A stretch of DNA of 64,000 nt from Scylla paramamosain (taxonomy: Eukaryota > Arthropoda > Malacostraca > Decapoda > Portunidae). The stretch is from contig NW_026973749.1 in NCBI RefSeq assembly GCF_035594125.1, forward strand, positions 204,501 to 268,500, in the 5' to 3' direction. The notes below the pieces were generated by a model. It saw only the letters and a list, made by a program, of their open reading frames with translations, ran no database searches and was not told the DNA's origin. The stretch's first letter is position 1, and each line of letters opens with the position of its first letter. The position numbers were made by a program, and so were the translations under genes. Below, piece by piece: positions 12,960 through 28,120 of this stretch.

Positions 12960-14460
12960 TAAATAAATAATAAAAAAGGACACGTTTCTGATATTTCGTT
13001 TCATTTTCCCAAATAGGGTGCTTTGTGGCCAATTTTGTGTTTTGCTACCTAGCAATGTGAAATACATGTTTTTGTTTATGTTCTGTTCCTCCATATAGAG
13101 TAATATTCATCAATTTTATTGTTTTAATACCTAAGATGTTGTTTTCTTTTACTGTATAGAGTTCTTTATATGCTTTTTAGAGTTTTGGTGACTAACACGC
13201 TAATAAAAACTCAAAAGACACGTTTATAGAAATATCGTTTATTTTCCCCATATATCATGCATGCATGCACTGGTAATACACGTTTCTCGTAATGTCCTTT
13301 CCTTTTCCAATATAGGGTACTTCCCATGCATTTTTTTTGCGCTTTTTGTACGTAAAAAGCTCAAAAGCATTCAAAATACTTGTAAAGTTAATGTTGTTGT
13401 TTTTCTCTAGAAAGGGCGTTTTGCATGAGTTTTAGGGTTTTGCTACGTAAATAGCTAAAATACACTTAAAAGACTTTTTATTTAATGTTTTCTTTTACCG
13501 TATAGAGTGTTTTCTATGCTTTTTAGAGTTTTGGTGACTAATACGCTAATAAAAACTCAAAAGACACATTTATAGAAATATCGTTTCTTTTCCCCATATA
13601 CCATGCATCTTGTCGTTATGGCACCTTATAGTGTGAAATATACTCAAAATACACGTTTTTGTTAATATTGTCCTGTTTCTCTATATAGAGTACTATCTAT
13701 GCCTGTTAGCGTTTTGGTACCTAAGAAGCTAAAAACACTCATTACACACGATTCTCTGAATCACTTTTCGTTTTCCCATATAGGGTAAATTGCATGCATT
13801 TTCACGATATAGCACCTAACAGTGTGAAATACACTCAAAATACGTGTTTTTCGTAATGTTTTTTTTCTTTCTGTTTCTTGATATAGAGTGCTATTTATAC
13901 GTTATAGCGTTTTGATATTTGCGACTCAAAAACACTTCTAATACTATTTTTTCGTTATGCATGTTAGTTTCCTCATATAGGGTGTTTTGCATGAATTTTA
14001 GCGTTATGTCACCTAACAATATCAAATACACTCAAAACACATATTTTTGGTAATGTTCTATTTCTCCATATAGAGAGCTATTAATGAGTTTTGGCGTTTA
14101 GAAGCTCAAAACCATTCATAATACACGTTTCTCGTAGTTTCTTTTTGTTTTTCCTTTATTGCGTGGTTTGCATCCATTTAGACGTTTTGAAAAACACTCA
14201 AAATACTGTTTTTTGGTAATGTTACTCTTTTTTTACATGAAGAGTGTTTGTATTTGTTTTTCCGTTTATGTACATAAGTAGCTCAAAAACACTCAAAAGA
14301 CGTGTTTTTTTTTCATATAATGTGTTCATTATTATTATTAATTTTTTTTTTAGCGTTTTGTTGTCTAACATACTTAAAACACTCAAAAGATACATTTCTT
14401 GTAATGTTTAGTTTTCCCAAATAGAGGACTTTGCATGCATTTTGGCGTTTTGGTAGCTAA
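12960..14460 (+). repeat. ~96-bp satellite array, forward block
   Basis: First block of the AT-rich satellite that fills the rest of the window. On this strand monomers contain GTTTC...CCATATAGGGTG, GCATGCATTTTGGCGTTTTG, a variable GGTACxTAxxxxGCTC segment and AAAAACACTCAAAATACACG. I distinguish five classes: A (TCCATAAAGGGTGTTTTGC), B (TATTCCCATATAGGGTG with GCCTAACACGCTC), C (ACCTAACAATGTG), D (AGAGTGCTATTCATGCG) and E (CTACGTAACAAGCTC). In cleaner parts they run A-B-C-D-E, giving a higher-order unit of about 480 bp. No gene is visible in this block. Confidence 0.85.
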
Positions 14461-17400
14461 AAGATGTAAAAAAAAAAAGAAAAAAAAATACAAAAACTCC
14501 AAAATGCATGCAAATCACGCTATATGAGGAAACGGAAGAACCTTCCGGGAAAGCGTGTAATGTGAATGTTTTCGAGTTTTTTTTTTCTTTTAAATACCAA
14601 AACGTGAAAACGCTTCAAAAGCAGTGTTTATGGAGAAAACAGAATTCCATTACTAAAAACGATTTTTTAAAGTGTTTTCACCTTGTTAAGTACATAAACG
14701 TGAAAATGAATGCAAAAGATCCTATATGGTGAAACGAAAGGACATTATGAGAAACGTGTATTTTGAGCTTCTTAATTACCAAAACTCTAAAACGCATGAA
14801 TACCAATTTATATGGTGAAAAAAAAAAAAAAAAAAAATAGAAATGTGTGTATTTTTACTGCTTTTCACATTGTTAGTTACCAATGCATGCATTGTTAGTT
14901 GCCAAAATGCATGCAAAGCCACCTACATAGGGAAAGCAAACAACATTACAAGAAACTTAGAGTTTTGAGTGTTCTGAACTTGTTAGGCGCCAAAACGCTT
15001 AAAAAGTAAGGAAAGCATCTTATATTGGAATACAGAATAACATTATAGTTCTTGAGAGTGTTTTTGACGTTCTTAAGAACAAAAATGTTGAAACGTATGC
15101 AAAACATTCTTTATGGGGAAAGGCAATAACATCGTCAAAAACATGTAATGTGAGTGTTTTTTTTTTTAGTTATTTACCTACAAAAATGCCCAAATGCATT
15201 TAAAGCACCCCATGAGGAAAGGAAAGGACTTTACGATAAACGTGCAATATGAGTGCTTTTGAATTTCTTAGAAACCAAAAGGTTAAAAAGTACGAATAGC
15301 ACTCTATATAGAGATATAAAAGAACATTAAAAACGTGATTTTGGGAGTTTTTCAACTTGTTAAGCAATGAAACGCCAAAATGCATGTAAATGATCCTAAA
15401 TGGTTGAACGAAAAGAAATTACGAAACACGTAAGTGTTAACAAAAAACTGAAATACATGAATAGCACTCTATATGTAGAACCAGAAAAACATTACCAAAA
15501 ACGTGTATTTTGAGTGTTTTTCACAATATTAGTTACCAAAACGCCAAAATACATGGATAACCACTTATATGGGGAAACGAAACGACATTATCAGAAAAGT
15601 GTCTTTTTAAGTGTTTTTTTTTTTTTTTAGCGTTTTAGGCACCAAAACGCAAAAAAGGAAAAGCATTGAAAGCACTCTATAGTAACAAAATATCAATAGA
15701 AAATATAAAAAAAAAAACGTGTCTTTAAGAGTGATTTTGAGATTCTTACGTACCAAAAAGCTATAACACATGCAAAACACCTTTTGTAGAGAAAGAGAAT
15801 AACATTACCGAAAACGTCCATCTTGTCTATTTGGAGAAACAGAACAACATTACCAAAACTTACATTTTGTCTTTTTCACAGTGTTAATAACGCTAGAATG
15901 CATGTAAAACCTGCCATATGGGGAAGTAAATGATATTACCTTAAACGTGTGTTTAGTATGTTTTCACTGTGTTAGGCATCAAAAAAATAAATATCATAGA
16001 TTGCTCCCAATACGGGAAACTAAAACAATATTACCAAAAAATTTTTTTTTTTGAGTGGTTTTAAGCTTCTTGCGTATGAAAACGCTAAAACGCATGCGAA
16101 ACACCTTTTAGGACTAACAAAATAGCATTACCAAAAAGGTGCATTAGAGCTTATGACGATCAAAAACGCCGAAGTGCAAGGAAAGCATCCTATAAGAGGA
16201 AACGAAAGGACATTACGTGGAAGGTATATTTCATGTGTTTATGTGCTTCTTAGGTAACAAAACGCTAAAGCGCATGAAAAGCACTGTTTTGAAGAGACAG
16301 AACAACATTAACAAAACGTATATTTTAAGTGATTTTCACATTTTTAATTACCAAAACGCAAAAAATGCATGCAAAGCTAACAATATGCTTAAATGAAATA
16401 ACATTAGCAGAAACGTGTCTTTTGAGTGTTTTTTTGAGCGTGATAGGCACCAAAGCGCTTAAAAGTAGGGAAATCACTACCTAGATTGGGAGAAAAAAAA
16501 AAAAACATGAAAACCTTTATAGAGAATATAATTACCAAAAAAGTGTATTTTCAGTGTTATTGAGGTTCTTACTAAAAAAAACGTCAAGATACATGCAAAC
16601 CACCCTATATGAGGAGTCAAATGAACGCTAAAACGCGTGAATAGCACTCTTAATGGAGAAACAGAAGAATATTAGCAACAACGTGTTTTTGGAGTGTTTT
16701 TTTTTTGTTTTTTTTTCAGTTCGTCAGTACCGAAACGCCAAAAATCATAAAAGGCATCCTATAATTTCGAAACGAAAGGACATTTCGAGAAACGTGTATT
16801 ACGATTATTTTAAAAATTCTTAGGTACTAAAACGCTAAAACGCCTCAATAGCAGTTTACATGAAGAAACCGAATAACATTGCATAAAAAGTGTATTTTGA
16901 GTGTTTTTTTTTTTTCAGTTAGGTACCAAAACGCCAAACTGCAATCAAAGCCCTCGTAATGGAGAAACGAAACGTGTCTTTTGAGTGTTTTTGAGCGTCT
17001 GAGGCACCAAAACGATAAAAAGCTTGGAAAGCACACTATTTGTGAAATAAAAATAACATTACCATATGCGTTCCAAAACGCTAAAACACATATGAAACAT
17101 CCTTTATGGAGAAACAGAATAACATTACACAAAAAAAAAATGTATTTTGAATGTTTTGGAGCCTCTAAAAAAAAAAAAAGTACAAAAACCCGTACAAAAA
17201 CGCCAAAATACATGCAAAGGATTCCATATGGGGAAACGAAAGGACATGACAAGAAATGTGTACCATGAGTGTTTTTTTTTTAAGGTTCTTAGGTATCAAA
17301 ACATAAAATCGCCTGAACATTACTCTTAATGGAGAAACAAAATAACATTACAAAAACGTTTTTTTTTTTTTTTCAGGGTTTTCATCGTGTTATGTACCGA

Positions 17401-17977
17401 AAAGCCAAAATGTATGCTAGGTATCCTATATCAGGAAACGAAAGGACATTAAAAGAAATGTGTTTTAGGTGTTTTTTATGAGTGTTCTTAAGTACGAAAA
17501 TGATAAAACGCATATATAACACTCCATATTGAGAAACATAACAAAATTAGCTAAAACGTATATTTGTTATGTTTTTCACATCGTTAAGTAGTAAAAACAC
17601 CTAAATGCATTCTAAGGCCCCTGTATAATGAAACGAAACGACATTACCAGAAACTTGTCTTTTGAGTGTTGTTTTTTACCCTGTTAGATACCAAAAAGCT
17701 GAAGAGCATAGAAAACACAGTTATTGGCTATATAAAATAATATTTCTTAAAACTTGTGTTTTGAGTGATTTTTACTTTATCTAAAAACGCTGTAACGCAT
17801 GAAAAACACGCTCTATGGAAAAACAGAATGACATTACCAAAAACGTATATTTTGAGTGTTTTTCGCTTCTTAAATACAAAAAACAAAATGTATGCAAAGT
17901 ACCGTCTATATTGAAAACAAAAGGACACTGCCAGTATCGTGTATTATAAGTTATTTGAGTTTCTTGATTACCAGACA

Positions 17978-18190
17978 CGATAAAACGGGTGATTAGCAGT
18001 TTTTGGGGAAAAAAAAAGAAATACCAAAAACGATAAAAACCGGTGATTAGCAGTTTTTTGTGAAGAAAAAGAAATACCAAAAACAATAAAGCCGGTGAAT
18101 AGCAGTTTTTGTGAAGAAAAATAAACACCAAAAACGATAAAACCGGTGATTAGCAGTTTTTGTGAAGAAAAAGAAGATCTACCAAAAAAC
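17978..18190. repeat. ~52-bp sub-monomer tandem expansion, 4 copies
   Basis: Four copies beginning near 17978, 18031, 18084 and 18135 share AAAACCGGTGATTAGCAG and TTTTTGTGAAGAAAAAG. Spacing is 53, 53 and 51 bp. The unit looks like half of a D-class satellite monomer that amplified locally, since CGATAAAACGxxTGAATAGCA belongs to that class. Confidence 0.8.
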
Positions 18191-19564
18191 GTTTTTTTTT
18201 TTTTTTTGTGGGTGGGGTGATTTTAACCTTGTTAGGTACCGAAACGCCAAAATAAATGCAAAGAATCCTATATATGGAAAAGAAAGGACATTACGAGAAA
18301 CGCGTATTATAAGCGTTTTTCTGTTTCTTAGGTACCAAAACTCTAAAAAGTATAAATAACACTGTATATGGACAAAAAGAAAAACATTACCAAAAACGTG
18401 TAATTAAATTTTTTTTTTTTCTGATTGTTAGGTACCAAAATCCCAAAACCTACGCCAAAAGAAGAAATGAAGAAATGAAACATTTCCAGAAACGTATGTG
18501 ATTTTCAGCGTGTTAGGCACCAAAACTCTAAATAGCATGGAAGGCATCCTATATGTGAATAGAAAACAACATTATGAAAAACGTGTCTTTTGAATGTTTG
18601 AAAGCTTCCTGCGTACCAAACCTTTAAAATGCATGTAAAACACCCTTCATAGAGAAAATAATAAAATTACCGAAAAACGTGTATTTTCGGTGTTTTGTCG
18701 CTTGTTACTTACAAAAGCGCCAAAATGCATGCAAAGCTCATTATATAAGGAAGCGAAAGGACATTACGATAAACGTGTAATATGGGTGTTTTTGAGTTTC
18801 TTAATTACCAAAATGATAAAACGCGCAAATAGCACTCTGTGTGTAGAAACGGGACAAACTTACAAGAAATGTGATGTTCTCACCTTGTTAAATTCCATAT
18901 ATAAAATAAATGCGAATGGACATTGCGAGATATGCATGTTTTGAGTGTTTTTGAGCGTGGTAGGTACCAAAGCGCCAAAAAACAGAGAACCCTATATGGG
19001 AATGAAGATCATATAACCAAAAACGTGTGTTTTGAGTGATTTTGAGCTTTTTACGGAACAAAACGCTAAAACGCATGCAAAACACCATTTATGGAGAAAC
19101 AGAGTAACATTACAAAGAAACGTGAATTTTGAGTGTTTTCAGTTTATCTAGAAAGAACCACCAAAATGCTCGCAAAACACCCTATATAAGGAAAAGAAAG
19201 TACATCATAAAAAGCGTGCATTATTAGTATTTTTGAGTTTCTTAGATACCAAAACGTGAAAACACATGAATAGTACCCTATATGAAGAAACAGAACAACA
19301 TTACCAAAAACGTGTATTTCACATTTTTTATGTATCAAAACGCAAAAAATGCTTACAAAGCACCCTATACGGAGAAAGGAAACTAGATTTCAAGAAACCT
19401 GTCTTTTGAGTGTCTATGAGCATGCTAAGCACCCAAATGTTAAAAAATCATGGAAACTACCCTATATTTGAAAACAAAACAACATAACTAAAATCGTCTC
19501 TTTTGAGTGATTTTAGCTACTTAGTACCAAAACACTAAAACGCATGCAGAACACCCTTTATTGA

Positions 19565-19668
<104 letters not shown>

Positions 19669-22600
19669 TTATGTGCCAAAACGCTAAAATGCACGCACAA
19701 AACCCTTTAATGGAGAAACTGAATGACACTACCATTATCGTGTATTTCGATTTTTTTTTTTTTTTTTACGTATAGAAACACCAAAATGCATGTAATATAC
19801 TCTATATGGGGAAACGAAAAGACATTACGAGAAACATGTATAATGGATGATTTTGAGATTCTTAGGTAACAAAACGCTAAAAAGCATGAAAAAGCACTCT
19901 ATATAAAGAAAATATATGAAGAAAATACTACCGAAAACGTGTGTTTTCAGTGTTTTTCACATTGTTAGGCACGAAAACGGGAAAATGCATGCATAGCACA
20001 CTTTTTTTTGGAGTAAGGAAACGTTATTTCCAAAAGCGTGTTTCTTGAGATTTATGAGTATATTTGGCATCAATACGTTAAATAACATTTAAAAGAGCGA
20101 AAATAAAACATTACCAAAAAAACGAAAAAACGTAAACGCTTAAAGCGCATGCATGAGTGTTTATAAGGGTAAGAGGCACCTTAATGATAAAAAGAACGAA
20201 AAGCTCCATATATGGAAAAACAAAAGAACTTTACAAAAAATCCGCGTCTTATGAGTGTTTTTAAGCTACTTACTTACCAAAACGCTAAAAAGCACGGAAA
20301 ACACCCTTACTGAACAATCTTAAGCTTTTTTCGTGCTTATTACTTATACAAAAGCCAAAATACATGGAAAGTACCCTACATAGGGATACGAAAGTACATT
20401 ACGAGAAACGTGTATTATTATTGATTATGAGCTTTTCAGGTATGAAAACGCTAAAACCTATAAATAGCACGCTATATGAGAAAAGGAATATTACCAGAAA
20501 CGTGTATTTTGAGTGTTTTTTTTTTTCACGTTGTTGCTTACTAAAATACCAAAATACATACAAATCATCACATATGGGGAAACGAAAGAACATTACGAGA
20601 AACGAGTATTATGAGTGTGTTTTAGCTTCTAAGGTACCAAAACGGAAAATGCATGAATATCACTCTATATACAGAAAAAGAAAAATATTTCCAAAAACTT
20701 TATTTTATTTTAGTTTTTTTTTCACAGTTAGATACCAAAACACCAGAATACATGCAAAAAATCTAAAAGAAACATGTGATTTAAGTGGTTATAAGCGTGT
20801 CAAGCATCAAAACACTAAAAATCATGGAAAGATCGCGTTATAGGAAAAAAAAAAAAGTATTTTAAGTGTTTGTGAGGTTATTACGAAGAAAAACGCCAAA
20901 ATACATGCACAGTATCCTACATAGGGAAACGAAAAAACGTTACGAGAAAAGAGTATTATGAATATTTTTGAGCTTAAGTATCAAAACGTTTTAATAGCAT
21001 TCTATATGGAGAAACAGAAAAACATAAAAAAAAATTATTTTAAGTGAATTTTACGTTGTTTAGTACAAAAACGCCATAACTCATGCAAAGCACCCCATAG
21101 TGGGAGACGAAGTGAGATTAAAATTAACGTATATTTTCAGTCTTTTTGTGGATTTTAGGCAAGAAAAATCTAAAAAGCATGGAAAACATCCTATATGAGA
21201 AGAGAAAACAACATCATGAAAAATTTGTCTTTTTAATGTTTTTTTTTCAGATTCTCTCGTACCAAAACGCTAAACTGCATGCAAAACTCCCCTTATTGAA
21301 AACAGAAAAAAAGAAAAAGAAAAACATTACTAAGAAGAAAGTATTTTGAATATTTTTGAGCTTGTTACGTAAAACGTCAAACTTCCTGCAATGTACACTA
21401 TATGTGGAAACGAAAGGATATTATACAAAACGTTTATTATTAATGTTTTTTGAGCTTGTTAGGTACCAAAGCGCTTAAACGCATGAATACCCTTCTATAT
21501 GGAGAAAAAAATTACCCAAAACTTGTGGTTTGCGTTATTTCATATTGTTTGGTACCAAAACTCCAGACTCCATACAAATTACCCTACATGACAAAGACAG
21601 ATATCGTGTCTTTTGAGTGTTTACGAGCGTGTTATGGGAAAACAAAACATTACTAAAAACGTGTCTTTTGAGTGTTTTCGGACTACTTATGTACCAAAAT
21701 GCTAAAACGCGTGCAAAACACCCTTTATAAAGAAACAAAGCATAAAAAAAAAAAAAATTGTGCATTTTAAGTGTTTTGAGATTATTACGCAGAAAAAAAA
21801 GAAAATAAAAAAATAAAAAAAAAATACATGCAAAGTATCCTATAGGAGGAAATGAAGAGACATTACGAGAAACGTGTATTATGAGTGTTTTTTTTGCGTT
21901 TCTTACGTACCAAAATGCTAAAAGACATGAATGACACTCTATATGGAGAAAAGAACAAATATTACAAACAAAAAAGAACAAGAACAAGATTACAAAAAAA
22001 AGTGCATTTTTTTTTTTTTTTTACATTCTTACGTATCAAAACGTCAAAATGCATGAAAAGCACACTATATAGTGAAAGGATACAACACTTTTAGAAGCTT
22101 GTCTTTTGAGTGTTTATGAGCACGTTAGTCACCAATACGCTAAAAAGCACAGAAACAAAACAGCATTACCAAAAACGTGTTTTTGACTGTTTTTGAGCCA
22201 GTTACTTACCAAAACCTTAAAGCGCATGTAAACACCCTTTATGAAGAAACAAAATAAAATTACCAAAAACTTTTTTTTTTTTGTCAGTTTGTGAAATTGT
22301 TACGTAGAAAAACGCCAAAACGCATACATAGTACCCTATATAGGGAAACGAAAATACATTACGAGAAACGTGTATTGTGAGTGTTTTTTAGCTTCTCAGG
22401 TACCAAAACGCTGAAACGCATGAATAGCACTCTATTTGGAGAAACAGAACATTACCAAAAAGAAATATTTTCAGTGTATTTCACATTGTTATGTACCAAA
22501 ACGCAAATATGCATGCAAAACATTTTATTTAGGGAAAAGAAGTGACATTTCCAGAAACATGTGACTTGAGTGTTCATAAACGTGTTAGGCGCCAAAACGC

Positions 22601-23497
22601 TAAAAATCATGGAAAGCTCCCATTATAGGATTACAGAATTATAAAAAAATAAAAATAAAATAAATTGTGTGTTTTGAACGTTTTTCAGCTATTAACGCTA
22701 AAATGCACGCAAAACAACCTTCATGCAGAAACACAAAAACGAGAAAAATATATTTAGAATGTTTTTTTTTTTCAGCTTGTTACGTAAAAAAAAAAACGTC
22801 GAAATGCATGGAAAGCACTCTACATGAGGAAAAGAAAGAACGTTATGGGAAACTTGAATTACGAATGTTTTTTTTTTTATCTTAGGTATCAAAATACTAC
22901 TCTGTACGAAGAAACAGAAAAAAATGTACACAAAAACGAGTGTTTTCATTGTTTTTCACATTGTTAGGTTCCGAAACGCCAAATTATATGGAAAAAAAAA
23001 AAACCCTCTAGAGGGTAACGGAACTACATTTCCAGAAACATGTCTCTGGAGTGTTTTTGAGCGTGTTAGGCACCAAAAAGCTAAAAATCATTGAAAGCTT
23101 TCGTTATAGGAAAACAAAACAGAAAAACACACACACACAAAAAAGTGTCTTCTTAGTGTTTTTAAGCTACTTATGTACCAGAACGCTAAAAGCATGCGAA
23201 ACACCCTTTATGGAAAAAAATAATATTACCAAGAACAGGAATTTTTAATGTTTTTGAGGTTTTTACGTACAAAAACGCCAAAATGCATGCAAAGTAACCT
23301 ATATGTGAAAATTAAAGGACATTATGAGAAACGTGTATTATAAGTGTCTTTAATCTTCTAAAGTAATGAAATGATAAAACGCCTGAATAGCACTCCATAT
23401 GCAGAAAGAACAATATTACCACAAACGTTTGTTACCGTGTTTCACATTTTTAGGTACCAAAACTCCAAAATGCATGTAAAGCCCCCTATATGAAGAA

Positions 23498-23500
23498 GTA

Positions 23501-23535
<35 letters not shown>

Positions 23536-23540
23536 AAATC
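23498..23540. repeat. (AAAT)n microsatellite
   Basis: Short run of AAAT/AAATA repeats within a satellite monomer, flanked by poly-A. Confidence 0.85.
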
Positions 23541-24267
23541 AGAAACGTGTCTTTGCATGTTTATGAGTGTGTTATGCACCAAAACGCTAAAAATCATCAA
23601 AATCAAACTATATGAGGATACAAAACATCACGAAAAACGTGTCTTTTGAGTGTTTTTGAACTTCTTACTTATGAAAACGCAAGCAAAACACTTTTTTTTG
23701 GAGAGAGATATTAACATTTTTGAGGTTATGTACAAAAATTACTAAATCCATGGAAAGTGTCCTATATAAGGTAACGAAAGAATGTTAAGAGACGTGTATT
23801 ATGAGTGCCTTTAAGCTTCTTAGCTACAAAAACGCTAAGATGCATGAATCTACTTTATATGGACAGAAACAGAAAAAAATATACCGAAAACATGTACTTT
23901 GAGTATTTTTCACATTGTTAGGTTTGCAAAACCCCAAAATGCATACAAAGCACCTTATATGTAGAAAGGAAACGAGATTTCTAGAAACATGTCTTTTGAA
24001 TATTTATAAGCGTGCTAGGCACCAAAATGAAAAAAAAATTAAAAACATGTAAATCACACTATATGAGATTGCAAGACAACATTAAGAAAAAACTATCCAT
24101 TGAGTGTTTTCAAACTTACGTAGCAAAGCACTCATATTATTGAGAAAGAAAATAACATTACCAAAAACAAATATTTAGAGTATTTTTGAGCATGTTACGT
24201 AGGAAAACGTCAAAATGCCTACCAAGTACGCTATATAGGAAAACGAAAAGACATTACGAGAAACGTG

Positions 24268-24405
<138 letters not shown>

Positions 24406-24498
24406 TTTTTTTTTAAGCTATTTAGGTACCAAATGGTAAAAACGTGTTAATAGCACTCTATGGAGAAAAAGAATAACATTACCTAAACATGTATTTTG

Positions 24499-24697
<199 letters not shown>

Positions 24698-25556
24698 GAA
24701 ACAACATTACCAAAATAGTGTATTATGAGTGTTCTTTTTTTTTCACAGTTAGGTACTAACACACAAAAAAGGCATTCATATCTCCCTACATGAGGAGATA
24801 TGAAATTTCCAGAAAAGTGTATTTTGAGTGGTTATGAGCGTGTTAGTCACCAAAATGCTGAAAAAAAAATGGTATTGCAAAACATGTTATTACAAAATAT
24901 GGTAGTACAAAACACCACGAAATAACGTGTCTTTGAAGTGGTTTTAATCTTACGTAAAAAAACGCCAGAACAAATGCAAAATACCCTTTATAGAGAAACA
25001 TAATAACATTACCAAACCCGTGTATTTTGAGTTTTTTTGGAGGAGAAAATTACATAGAAAAACGCCAAAGTGCATGCAGAGAACCCTTATTAGGAAAATG
25101 GAAACATATTTCGAGGAACGTGTATTGTGAGTGTTTTGGAGCTTAGGTACCAAAACGCAAAAATATGCTAATAGCACTCTATATGGAGAAACGAAACATT
25201 ACCAAAAAAGGGTATTTTGATTGTTTTTCATATTTTTACGTACCAAAATGTCAAAATGCTTGCAAAGCATAGGGAGACGAAACGACATTACCAGAAACAT
25301 GTCTTTTGAGTTTTTTTTTTTTTTTTTTGAGCGTCTTAGGCACCAAAACGCTAAAAGGCATGGAAATCACACTGTATGTGATTACAGAACAATATTATGA
25401 ACAATATTACGTATATTTTCAGTTTCTTTTTTTTTTTTTTACTTGTTACATACCAAAATGCTAAAATGAATGCAAAACACCCTATATAGTGAAACATAAA
25501 AAACAATACCAAAAAAAATTGTTTTTATATTTTCTTTTCAGGTTGTTACGTAGAAA

Positions 25557-25790
25557 CCAAGTGCCAGATAAAAAAGTTGTTCTGGTTTTAAATATAGAGT
25601 ACAATTTAAGCGTTTTAGTGTTTTTGGTACATAAGAAGCTCAAAAACACTCATAATACACGTTTTTCTTAATGTATTTTCGTTTTCCCATATTGGGTATT
25701 TTGCATGGCATTCATTTTGGTGTTTTTGTACGTAACTAGCTCAAAAGCACTCAAAATACATGTTTATTGGTAATGTTATTCTGTTTATTC
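25557..25790 (+). repeat. Short forward-oriented satellite segment within a reverse block
   Basis: Between reverse-oriented monomers the plus strand suddenly reads TAAGAAGCTCAAAAACACTC, CATAATACACG, CGTTTTCCCATATTGGG and GTAATGTTATTCTGTTT, which is the forward orientation (end of D, all of E, start of A). Reverse-oriented sequence (ATGAATAGTACG, GAAACAGAACATTAC) resumes at about 25800. This is an inverted piece of about 230 bp. Confidence 0.75.
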
Positions 25791-28020
25791 TTGTTGCTTT
25801 TAAGTAACAAAATTATAAATTTCATGAATAGTACGTAATTTATATGTAGAAACAGAACATTACATAAAACGTGCATTTTGAGTGTATTTCACGTTATTAG
25901 GTAGCAAAGCACAAAAATACTCGCAAAGAACCCTATTTGAGAAAACGAATCGATATCATCAGAAATGTACCTTTTTTTTTTTCAACATGTTTGGCACTAA
26001 CACGTAAAAAAAAAAAAAATGGAAATCATCCTTTATGGGAAAAGGAAATAACCAAAAAACTTGCCTTTTCAATGTTTTTTAAATTCTTTCGTACCAAAAT
26101 ACTAAAACGCTTGCAAAGAACCCTTTATGGAGAAACAAAATAACATTGCCCAAAAAACAAGCATTTTGAGTGTTTTTGAGCTTCTTACGAAGAAAAAGAC
26201 AATAATGCATGGAAAGTACTCTATATGAGTAAACAAAAAGACATATCGAGAAACGTATATTATAATGACTGTTCTTGAGCTTCTTAGGTATCAAATCCCT
26301 AAAATAGAAGAATATATGGCGAAAGAGAAGAACATTACCAAACACGTGTAATTTGAGAGTAATTCACTCTGTCAGGTACCAAAACGCAAAAATGCATACA
26401 AAACATACTGTACGTGAATAGAAAACAAATTTACCAAAAAACATGTCTTTAGAGTGTTTTTGAGATAATTCGGTACAGAAACACACACACAAAAAAAAAA
26501 TTCAAATTATCCTTCATGGAGAAACACAATAACATTAGTAAAATAAGTATTTTGCGTGTTTTTCAGCATGTTACGTCCAAAAAAATGAAAATGCATTGGA
26601 AGTACACTATATTTCTAAATACATGCAAATTTCCAAAGAACGTTTAATAGGAGTGTTTTTTAGTTTCTTAGGTACAAAGCCGCTAAAACGCATGAATAGC
26701 ACTCTGTACGGAACATTACCAAAAACGTGTTTTTTTTTTTTTTTTTTTTTTTTTGTATTTCACATCGTTGGGTACTAAAACCTGAAAATGCCTGCAAACA
26801 GGAAACGATATGACATTAATAGAAACGTGTCATTTGAGTTTTTTTTTTTTTTTTTTTTGTGCATGCTAGGCACCAAAACGCTAAAAAGCATGGAAATCAA
26901 TCTATATGAGAGGAAAAAAGTGTTCTTTAACTTTTTACGTACCAAAACACAAAAACGTATGGAAGAAATCTTAATGGTGAAAATATCATTACGAAAAACA
27001 ATTATTTTGTGTTTTTCAGCTTGTTACGGAGAAAAATGACAAAATGCATACAAAGTACTCTATGGGGAAACGAAAAGACATTTCGAAAAGTATGCATTAT
27101 GAAAGTTTTTTTTAGGTTGTTAGGTACCAAAACGCGAAAACGGATTAATATTTATGATATGTGATTTGTGCTTTTAAGCTCGTTTACTTGAAGAAACAAA
27201 ACAACATTAAGCAAAACGTGTATTTTGAGTTTTTTCACCTTGTTATATTATAAAACGCCAAAATACCTGTAAAGCTTTTGATACGAGGATACGAAATGAT
27301 CTCACAGGAAACGTGTCTTTTAAGTATTTTTGAGGATGTTAGCCATGAAAACTTAAGAAAGCATGGCAATCACCCTCAGTGGGAATAGAATACAACATTA
27401 CGAAAAACGTGTCTATTGAGATTTTTTGAACTTTTTACGTAGGAAAATGCTAAAACACATGCAAAATATATGTTACGGAGAAACAAAATAATAATATTTT
27501 TTTGTTTTTTGTTTTTGAGTTTGTTACGTAAAAAAATGCCAAAATTCATGTAAAGTACCCTTAATTTCGGAAAAGAAAGGACATTACGAGAATAGTGTAT
27601 TGGGAATGTTTTTGATCTTCTTACGTTTGAAACTCTAAAACACATGAGTGTTTATAGAGAAACAGAATAACATTACCAAAAATGTGTATTTTCAGGGTAT
27701 TTCACTGTAAGGTACCAATACACCAAAATGCTTGCAATAAAAATAAACGAGATTTCCAGATACGTGTCTCTTGAGTTATTATGAGCGTCCTAGGCACCAA
27801 AATGCTAAAAAGCATTGAAAGCACCTTATATGGGAATAGAAAACAGCATTACCAAAATATGTCTTTTTTTTTTTTTTTTAGGTGCTTACGCACCAAAAAG
27901 ATAAAACACCTGCATAACACCCTTTTATGAATTAAAAAAAAAAAATAGCATTACCATAAAGAAGTATTTTCAGTGTTTTTGAGCTTGTTACGTAAAAATA
28001 AAAGCAAAGAAACGCCAAAA

Positions 28021-28026
28021 TGCATG

Positions 28027-28120
<94 letters not shown>

